NCBI GenBank assembly: GCA_021793055.1
Contig: JAJYTL010000094.1
Coordinates: 1 to 10,284 of the forward strand
DNA length: 10,284 bases
From: Pseudomonadota bacterium
Lineage (GTDB): Bacteria > Pseudomonadota > Alphaproteobacteria > Ferrovibrionales > Ferrovibrionaceae
Reading direction: 5' to 3'
Shown piece after piece: positions 5,603 to 10,284 of the stretch. The translations under genes were made by a program, and so were the position numbers. Numbering within the stretch: position 1 is the stretch's first letter; each line of letters begins with the position of its first letter. The notes beneath the pieces are model-generated. The model made no database searches. It had not been told where the DNA came from and was given only the letters and a program-made list of their open reading frames with translations.

Positions 5603-7243
5603 ATGCTCACGCTCCCCCACGCGCTCACGGCGGCCGCCCTGGCGGCCGCGATGCCGCTCGCCGGACAAACCGCGGCCGGCGGGCCCATCGTTCGAGCGCC
5701 GGCCGGCGCGCTGCGCGGCATCGAGGACGGCGGCCTCGCGATCTTCAAGGGCATTCCCTACGCGATGCCGCCGGTCGGGCCGGCCCGCTGGAAGCCGCCG
5801 GCGCCGATGCCGCCGTGGCCAGGCGTGCGCAAGGCCATCGCGTTCGGACCTGCCAGCGTGCAGCCGAAGCCGCGACCGGGAAGCCTCTACGCCAACCCGC
5901 CCCTGGCCATGAGCGAGGACTGTCTTTCGCTCAATATCTGGGCACCGCGGGAGGCGCGCGCGGCGCCGGTGCTGGTGTGGATACACGGCGGCGCGCTCAT
6001 ATGGGGGGCGAGCAGCGAAGCGCTCTATGACGGCGCGGCGCTCGCGCGGCAAGGGATTGTCGTCGTATCGCTCAACTATCGCCTCGGCATCCTTGGCTAT
6101 CTGGCACACCCCGATCTCAGCGCCGAATCGCCCGAGCAGGTGTCCGGCAATTACGGGCTGCTCGACCAGATCGCCGCACTGCAATGGGTCCGGCGCAACA
6201 TCGCGGCCTTCGGCGGCGACCCCGCCAACGTGACGATCGCCGGCGAATCCGCCGGCGCTCTCAGCGTGATGTATCTGATGGCGGCGCCCGCCGCGCGCGG
6301 CCTGTTCGCCAAGGCGATCGCCGAGAGCGCCTACATGATCTCGACCCCGGAGTTGAAAGAGCCGCGCTTCGGCCATGAGCCGGCCGAAGCTGCCGGCTTG
6401 CGCATCGCGAGCAAGCTCGGCGCGAACGACATCGCGACCTTGCGCGCGATGGACGCGGCGACGCTCACCGAGAGGGCGTCGCAGGCGGGCTATCCGCCCT
6501 CCGGAACGGTCGATGGCTGCATCCTACCGCGCCAGATCGTCGAGGTGCTGGATCGCGGCGAACAGGCGCCGGTTCCGCTTCTCGCCGGGTTCAACAGCGG
6601 CGAGATCCGCTCGCTCCGCTTCCTGGCGCCGCCGCCGCCGGCCGATGCCGCGGCCTATGAGGCGGCGATCCGCCACCGCTATGGCGATCTCGCCGACGCG
6701 TTCCTCGGGCTCTACCCGTCCGGCGATATCGGCGAAAGCATCCTGGCGGCGACGCGCGACGCGATGTACGGCTGGACCGCCGAGCGCCTCGCGGCCAAGC
6801 AGACGGCGCTCGGCCTGCCCGCCTATCTCTATCTCTTCGATCACGGCTATCCAGCGGCCGACGCCGCCGGGCTGCACGCCTTCCACGCCAGCGAAATCCC
6901 CTATGCGCTCGGCACCGCCGATCGCACGCCAACCTACTGGCCGAAGGTGCCGGCGACGGCGGCCGAGGCCAAATTGTCCGATGCGATGATCGCGTACTGG
7001 ACGTCGTTCGCCCGCTCGGGCGCGCCGCGCGCCGCGGATCGGCCGGCTTGGCAGCCTTATGCGGCCAATGCCGCCTATATGCATTTCGCCGAGGTGCCTC
7101 GGGCGGCGGATCATCTCGCTCCCGGCATGTACCCGCTCCACGAGGAGGTCGTGCGCCGACGCCGCGAAGCCGGAAACATCGCCTGGAACTGGAACATGGG
7201 CGTCGCCGCCCCGCCCTTACCAACACCGCCGGGACGGCCCTGA
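5603..7243 (+). CDS. Type-B carboxylesterase (carboxylesterase/lipase family, alpha/beta hydrolase)
   Basis: A 546-residue hydrolase of the COesterase family (the cholinesterase / PnbA type), which cleaves carboxylic esters. Visible motifs: FKGIPYAMPPVGPARWKPP (48-66), EDCLSLNIWAP (105-115, the second family signature), oxyanion-hole HGGA (128-131), nucleophile elbow GESAG (214-218, Ser216), probable acid Glu334 in AGFNSGE, and probable base His428 in AFHASEIPY. The triad is therefore complete and length is normal. The N-terminus (hydrophobic 7-19, then AGQTAAGG) resembles a signal peptide but has no Lys or Arg before the core, so export is likely but not certain. ATG at 5603 is preceded by AGAGG at 7-base spacing. 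It stands alone, divergent from livK. Substrate is unknown; a functional link with the transporter is possible but not shown. GC content is visibly higher than in the liv genes. Confidence 0.93.
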   Translation: MLTLPHALTAAALAAAMPLAGQTAAGGPIVRAPAGALRGIEDGGLAIFKGIPYAMPPVGPARWKPPAPMPPWPGVRKAIAFGPASVQPKPRPGSLYANPPLAMSEDCLSLNIWAPREARAAPVLVWIHGGALIWGASSEALYDGAALARQGIVVVSLNYRLGILGYLAHPDLSAESPEQVSGNYGLLDQIAALQWVRRNIAAFGGDPANVTIAGESAGALSVMYLMAAPAARGLFAKAIAESAYMISTPELKEPRFGHEPAEAAGLRIASKLGANDIATLRAMDAATLTERASQAGYPPSGTVDGCILPRQIVEVLDRGEQAPVPLLAGFNSGEIRSLRFLAPPPPADAAAYEAAIRHRYGDLADAFLGLYPSGDIGESILAATRDAMYGWTAERLAAKQTALGLPAYLYLFDHGYPAADAAGLHAFHASEIPYALGTADRTPTYWPKVPATAAEAKLSDAMIAYWTSFARSGAPRAADRPAWQPYAANAAYMHFAEVPRAADHLAPGMYPLHEEVVRRRREAGNIAWNWNMGVAAPPLPTPPGRP

Positions 7244-7332
7244 TCGATGGTCAAGCACTTAGGATAGCGCCGGCAACGCCCGATCGGCCATGGCCCTTTC
7301 GCCGCCCCATATCGGCCGCGGCGAACACCGGG

Positions 7333-7365
7333 CCGCGCGCCGGCGCGGATATTCCTCGGGAAATA

Positions 7366-7366
<1 letters not shown>
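7333..7366 (-). other. Inverted repeats just 3' of tRNA-Lys
   Basis: Two small inverted repeats follow the tRNA on the - strand: an imperfect one pairing ATATTTCC with GGAATAT (7350-7366) and a GC-rich one, CCGCGC/GCGCGG with a 4-base loop (7333-7348). Neither is followed by a T-run on the - strand, so they may aid 3' processing or Rho-type ending rather than intrinsic termination. They also lie 3' of the carboxylesterase. The rest of 7244-7332 shows nothing I can name. Confidence 0.22.
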
Positions 7367-7441
<75 letters not shown>

Positions 7442-7444
7442 GCA

Positions 7445-7465
7445 GGACGGCCCGATCGGGCGTCC
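7445..7465 (-). other. GC-rich hairpin in the tRNA-Lys 5' leader
   Basis: GGAC-GCCCG and CGGGC-GTCC arms pair around a central AT, with one bulged base, ending 4 bases from the tRNA 5' end at 7441. A transcript starting at the promoter proposed at 7477-7505 would carry it as the precursor leader. It could influence RNase P processing; this is inference. Confidence 0.35.
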
Positions 7466-7476
7466 GGAGGAGGTGG

Positions 7477-7505
7477 GTTTTAGCAAAGGCGGGCAAGCTT
7501 GTCAT
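7477..7505 (-). promoter_or_regulatory. Candidate promoter for tRNA-Lys
   Basis: On the - strand, ATGACA (7500-7505, 5 of 6 to TTGACA) is followed by exactly 17 bases and TAAAAC (7477-7482, 4 of 6 to TATAAT). The next bases are C-rich (CCACCTCC), resembling the GC-rich discriminators of stringently controlled stable-RNA promoters. The start would be near 7470, giving a leader of about 29 bases before the mature tRNA. Confidence 0.48.
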
Positions 7506-7568
7506 CGCCTTTATCGCGCGACCTTGCCGCCCCGCGCCGTCTTGGCCCGAAACCCGTCGGCGCGAGCC

Positions 7569-7595
7569 AAAAACCGCCCGGCGCCGGCCACGGGC
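7569..7595 (-). terminator. Possible intrinsic terminator after hslU
   Basis: Immediately after the hslU stop, the - strand can pair GCCCG with CGGGC (7591-7595 with 7576-7580) around a GC-rich loop that contains the palindrome CCGGCGCCGG. This is followed by GG and five Ts (7569-7573). The position is right for ending hslVU transcription before the tRNA promoter. The stem is only 5 bp, so the call is tentative. The remaining bases up to 7506 hold nothing else recognisable. Confidence 0.38.
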
Positions 7596-7599
7596 CGCC

Positions 7600-8925
7600 T
7601 TAAAGGATGAATTTCCGCAGATCGGCGTTGGTCGCGAGCTCGCCGACATGCGCCTTCACATAGGCGGCGTCGATGACCAGCGTGGTATCCGGGTGGTCGG
7701 CGGCGGTGAACGAAATCTCCTCCAGCACCCGCTCCATGATGGTATGGAGCCGGCGCGCGCCGATGTTCTCGACCCCGGCATTGACCTCGGCCGCGAGATG
7801 GGCAAGTTCCTCGATGCCGTCGTCGGTGAAATCGAGGGTAACGCGCTCGGTCGCGAGCAAGGCCCGGTACTGCTTGATCAGGCTCGCCTCGGGCTCGACC
7901 AGGACGCGCTTCAGATCGGCCTCGCTCAAGGACTTGAGCTCGACCCGGATCGGCAACCGGCCCTGCAACTCGGGCAGAAGATCGCTCGGCTTGGCGACGT
8001 GGAAAGCGCCCGAGGCGATGAACAGGATATGGTCGGTCTTCACCGGGCCGTGCTTGGTGGCGACGGTGGTGCCCTCGATCAGCGGCAAGAGGTCGCGCTG
8101 CACCCCCTCGCGGCTCACGTCGCCGCCGCGGAACTCGGCCGAGCGGCTGCAGATCTTATCGATCTCGTCGAGGAAGACGATGCCGTTCTGCTCAACGTGC
8201 AGTATCGCCTCCTTGGTCACTTCGTCCTGGTCGAGGAGCTTGTCGCTTTCCTCCTGGGTCAGCACGCGCAGGCTTTCCGCCACCGTCATCTTGCGCGGCC
8301 GGGTGCGGCCGCCGAAGGCCTTGCCGAGCATGTCGTTGAGATTCAGCATGCCCATCTGGGCGCCGGGCATGCCGGGAATCTCGAAGGTGGGAAGCTGGCC
8401 GGCGCCGCTGTCTTGCACCTGAAGCTCGATCTCGCGGTCGTCGAGCTGGCCCTCGCGCAGCATCTTGCGGAATTTCTGTCGCGTGTCGGGCGAAGCGCTC
8501 TCGCCCACCAGCACGTCGAGGATGCGCTCCTCGGCGGCAAGCTCGGCCCGGGCGCCGACCTCGCGGCGGCGGCGCTCGCGCACCATGGTGGCCGAAACCT
8601 CGACCAGATCGCGCACGATCTGCTCGACGTCGCGCCCGACATAGCCGACCTCGGTGAACTTGGTCGCCTCGACCTTGATGAAGGGCGCCTGGGCGAGCCG
8701 CGCCAGACGGCGCGAGATCTCGGTCTTGCCGACGCCGGTCGGGCCGATCATCAGGATGTTCTTCGGCAGCACCTCGTCGCGAAGCTCGGGCGGCAGCGCC
8801 TGCCTGCGCCAGCGGTTGCGCAGCGCGATGGCGACGGCGCGCTTGGCCTCGTCCTGGCCGACGATGAAACGATCGAGCTCGGAAACGATCTCGCGCGGGC
8901 TGAATTCCTGGGTCGAGGAGGTCAT
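7600..8925 (-). CDS. hslU: ATP-dependent protease ATPase subunit HslU (ClpY)
   Basis: A 441-residue AAA+ unfoldase that forms a hexamer, unfolds proteins and threads them into the HslV peptidase in the cytoplasm. Motifs: substrate/nucleotide-pocket IVGQDEAKRAVAIALRNR (21-38), Walker A GPTGVGKT (61-68), pore loop GYVG (94-97), the inserted I-domain (roughly 110-240), Walker B IVFLDE (249-254), sensor-1 region FIASGAFH (302-309), probable arginine finger Arg323 in LQGRLP, and sensor-2 ENIGARRLHT (386-395). The C-terminus ADLRKFIL matches the tail that docks into HslV and activates it. Length equals the usual 435-445. The start ATG at 8925 overlaps the hslV stop as ATGA, so the two subunits are co-transcribed and translationally coupled. 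Nothing is broken or missing. Confidence 0.98.
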   Translation of the reverse strand: MTSSTQEFSPREIVSELDRFIVGQDEAKRAVAIALRNRWRRQALPPELRDEVLPKNILMIGPTGVGKTEISRRLARLAQAPFIKVEATKFTEVGYVGRDVEQIVRDLVEVSATMVRERRRREVGARAELAAEERILDVLVGESASPDTRQKFRKMLREGQLDDREIELQVQDSGAGQLPTFEIPGMPGAQMGMLNLNDMLGKAFGGRTRPRKMTVAESLRVLTQEESDKLLDQDEVTKEAILHVEQNGIVFLDEIDKICSRSAEFRGGDVSREGVQRDLLPLIEGTTVATKHGPVKTDHILFIASGAFHVAKPSDLLPELQGRLPIRVELKSLSEADLKRVLVEPEASLIKQYRALLATERVTLDFTDDGIEELAHLAAEVNAGVENIGARRLHTIMERVLEEISFTAADHPDTTLVIDAAYVKAHVGELATNADLRKFIL

Positions 8926-9479
8926 GGCAGATCGAGACTTTCAACAACGATGTTGGCATTGGTGTAGACGCAGATGTCGCCGGCGATGCGCATCGCCTTG
9001 CGGGCGATCGCCTCGGCGTCCATGTCGTCGCGGTCGACCAGCGCGCGGGCGGCGGCGAGGGCGTATTGTCCGCCCGAGCCGATGCCGATCAAGCCGTCCT
9101 CGGGCTCCAGTACGTCGCCGGTGCCAGTCAGGACCAGGCTCACGCTCTTGTCCACCACCGCCATCATCGCCTCGAGCCGGCGGAGATAGCGGTCGGTGCG
9201 CCAATCCTTGGCCAACTCGACCGCGGCGCGTGTGAGCTGACCCGGGTATTGCTCGAGCTTGGCCTCGAGCCGCTCGACCAGGGTGAAGGCGTCCGCCGTG
9301 GCGCCGGCGAAGCCGACCAGGACCTTGCCGGAGGAAAGGGTCCGCACCTTGCGCGCGTTCGCCTTGATCACCGTCTGGCCGAGCGTGACCTGGCCATCGC
9401 CCGCCACCACCACCTTATTGCCCTTGCGCACCGAAAGGATGGTGGTGCCATGCCATGTCGTCGCCTCGTGATCGGCCAT
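8922..9479 (-). CDS. hslV: ATP-dependent protease peptidase subunit HslV (ClpQ)
   Basis: The proteasome-beta-like threonine peptidase of the HslVU complex, 185 residues from the chosen start. An 11-residue propeptide (MADHEATTWHG) precedes the catalytic TTILSV; autocleavage would expose Thr12 as the mature Thr1. Counting from that Thr, the active-site Asp17 (VAGDGQ) and Lys33 (NARKV) are in place. AGATADAFTL, AAVELAKDWRTDRYLRRLEAMM, IGIGSGG and IAGDICVYTN match the family. The frame stays open upstream to a GTG at 9542 and an ATG at 9527. I chose the ATG at 9479 because GGAG lies 6 bases before it, it gives the propeptide length expected in alphaproteobacteria, and the upstream starts fall inside a promoter-like element. 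hslU follows with a 4-base overlap. Confidence 0.97.
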   Translation of the reverse strand: MADHEATTWHGTTILSVRKGNKVVVAGDGQVTLGQTVIKANARKVRTLSSGKVLVGFAGATADAFTLVERLEAKLEQYPGQLTRAAVELAKDWRTDRYLRRLEAMMAVVDKSVSLVLTGTGDVLEPEDGLIGIGSGGQYALAAARALVDRDDMDAEAIARKAMRIAGDICVYTNANIVVESLDLP

Positions 9480-9525
9480 CGGCTGCTCCGGAACAGGGAG
9501 GGGAGGTTCGGGTGGGTGGCTGACC

Positions 9526-9553
9526 ATGTAAGCATTCCGCACCCCGGGTCAAG
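9526..9553 (-). promoter_or_regulatory. Candidate heat-shock sigma (RpoH) promoter for hslVU
   Basis: On the - strand, CTTGAC (9548-9553) is followed, 17 bases after its CTTG, by CTTACAT (9526-9532). This agrees with the alphaproteobacterial RpoH consensus as I remember it (CTTG, 17-18 bases, CYTATNT), with one mismatch in the -10. A start near 9519 would give a leader of about 40 bases to the hslV ATG at 9479. hslVU is a classic heat-shock operon in proteobacteria, so the context fits. The same bases read as sigma-70 (TTGACC, 16 bases, TACATG) are a poorer match. Confidence 0.58.
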
Positions 9554-9599
9554 CCCCCCGAAGGCGCGGCGCGCCGGGACGCGCGCCCCGAGGCGGCGA

Positions 9600-9628
9600 T
9601 TGGCCTCCGCTTCGGTTCCTGTTATATC
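9600..9628 (+). promoter_or_regulatory. Candidate sigma-70-type promoter for hisB
   Basis: TTGGCC (9600-9605, 4 of 6) and TATATC (9623-9628, 4 of 6) are separated by 17 bases. This is the only AT-rich patch in the divergent region. A start near 9635 leaves a leader of about 48 bases, containing a GC-rich imperfect hairpin (GCCGGCCGGCC pairing with GGCCGCCGGC, about 9640-9663) just before the ribosome site. I see no leader peptide with a histidine run. Confidence 0.38.
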
Positions 9629-9682
9629 AACGCCAAGACGCCGGCCGGCCTCGGGCCGCCGGCGCGGGTGAAGGAGGGCGCG

Positions 9683-10270
9683 ATGCGCCAGGCGACGGTC
9701 GAACGCAAGACCAAGGAGACAACGGTCGAGGTGAAGCTCGATCTCGACGGCAGCGGCCAATACAAGGTCGCGACCGGGATCGGCTTCCTCGACCACATGC
9801 TGGAGCAGCTCTCGCGCCACAGCCTGATCGACCTCGCGGTCGAGGCCAAGGGCGACCTTCACATCGACTTCCACCACACCACCGAGGACACCGGCATCGT
9901 CATCGGCCAGGCCGTGGCCAAGGCGCTCGGCGAGCGCGCCGGCATCGCCCGCTACGGCGCGGCGCTGATTCCGATGGACGAGACCTGCACGCGGGTCGCG
10001 CTCGACATCTCGAATCGGCCCTATCTGGTATGGCGGGTGCAATTCTCGAAGCCGAAGCTTGGCGACATGGACACCGAACTGTTCAAGGAATGGTTCCAGG
10101 CCTTCGCCCAGGCCGCCGGCGTTACCTTGCATGTGGAGAATCTCTACGGCGAGAACAATCACCATATCGTCGAGAGCTGCTTCAAGGGGCTCGCCCGGGC
10201 GCTGCGCCAGGCGATCGCCATCGACCCGCGGCAGCCGGCCGCCGTGCCCTCGACCAAGGGCGTGCTCTAG
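9683..10270 (+). CDS. hisB: Imidazoleglycerol-phosphate dehydratase (HisB)
   Basis: Catalyses the dehydration of imidazole glycerol phosphate to imidazole acetol phosphate in cytoplasmic histidine biosynthesis, using manganese. The 195-residue product is a monofunctional dehydratase without the phosphatase domain fused in enterobacteria. Family signatures are intact: GFLDHMLEQL (34-43), the metal-binding DFHHTTEDTGI (62-72) and GENNHHIVESCFKGLARALR (156-175), plus the closing PSTKGVL. The start ATG at 9683 has AAGGAGG ending 5 bases before it; an upstream in-frame GTG at 9668 has no such support. It is divergent from hslVU, with 203 bases between the starts, an order common in alphaproteobacteria, where hisH, hisA and hisF usually follow. 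Those would lie beyond the window. Confidence 0.98.
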   Translation: MRQATVERKTKETTVEVKLDLDGSGQYKVATGIGFLDHMLEQLSRHSLIDLAVEAKGDLHIDFHHTTEDTGIVIGQAVAKALGERAGIARYGAALIPMDETCTRVALDISNRPYLVWRVQFSKPKLGDMDTELFKEWFQAFAQAAGVTLHVENLYGENNHHIVESCFKGLARALRQAIAIDPRQPAAVPSTKGVL

Positions 10271-10284
10271 AGCATGATCCCGAA
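10269..10284. repeat. Start of an alphaproteobacterial intergenic repeat (truncated by window end)
   Basis: AGAGCATGATCCCGAA, overlapping the hisB stop codon TAG, matches from memory the opening of a dispersed palindromic intergenic element seen many times in Rhizobiales and related genomes (it usually continues AAAGTGG... with a complementary arm). Only 16 bases are present, so the second arm cannot be seen. Confidence 0.45.

Noticed and set aside
5426..6376. A 316-residue - strand frame across the esterase 5' half and the intergenic region
   Set aside because: It is arginine/glycine-rich, has no motif, and covers the esterase active-site region, which is clearly coding on the other strand.
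7648..8967. A 439-residue frame on the + strand opposite hslU
   Set aside because: Antisense to a fully conserved hslU. The composition (Leu, Asp, Ala, His) mirrors hslU codons and no ribosome site or family motif is seen.
9640..9663. The GC-rich hairpin before hisB as a histidine attenuator
   Set aside because: There is no short leader reading frame with consecutive His codons and no T-run after the stem.

Overview
The window looks like chromosomal DNA of a GC-rich alphaproteobacterium. The evidence is a divergent hslVU / hisB pair (a common alphaproteobacterial arrangement), an HslV whose short propeptide ends in WHG before the catalytic TTILSV, a promoter-like CTTG-N17-CTTACAT element before hslV, and, at the right edge, the start of an intergenic repeat familiar from Rhizobiales and relatives (AGAGCATGATCCCGAA). 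Genus cannot be fixed from the sequence.

Left part (1-5365). A short C-terminal fragment of an unidentified protein ends on the + strand at 114. Converging on it from the right is a complete livK-livH-livM-livG-livF operon on the - strand. It encodes a periplasmic binding protein, two membrane permeases and two ATPases of the branched-chain amino acid (HAAT) class of ABC importers. The livM/livG junction overlaps by 4 bases, livF follows livG by 8 bases, and livH/livM appear to overlap through an unusual CTG start. A perfect 15-bp stem-loop lies between livK and livH. Three features are odd: the LivF Walker A lysine is replaced by arginine, LivM carries an extra C-terminal membrane domain of about 114 residues, and the two ATPase sites of LivFG look clearly unequal. 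The substrate is not determined.

Middle (5366-7600). Divergent from livK is a type-B carboxylesterase with an intact Ser-Glu-His triad. After it comes tRNA-Lys(CTT) on the - strand with encoded CCA and its own plausible promoter.

Right part (7600-10284). hslV and hslU on the - strand encode the two-component HslVU (ClpYQ) protease and overlap by 4 bases. A heat-shock-sigma-like promoter precedes hslV. hisB (imidazoleglycerol-phosphate dehydratase) is divergent on the + strand and is probably the first gene of a histidine operon continuing to the right.

The window is mostly ordinary core and transport genes. I found no CRISPR array, transposase, phage gene, toxin-antitoxin pair or defence system, and I do not claim a novel system. 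The points most worth a second look are the LivF Walker A substitution with the resulting ATPase asymmetry, the LivM extension, the intercistronic stem-loop, and the hslVU promoter that also settles the HslV start.
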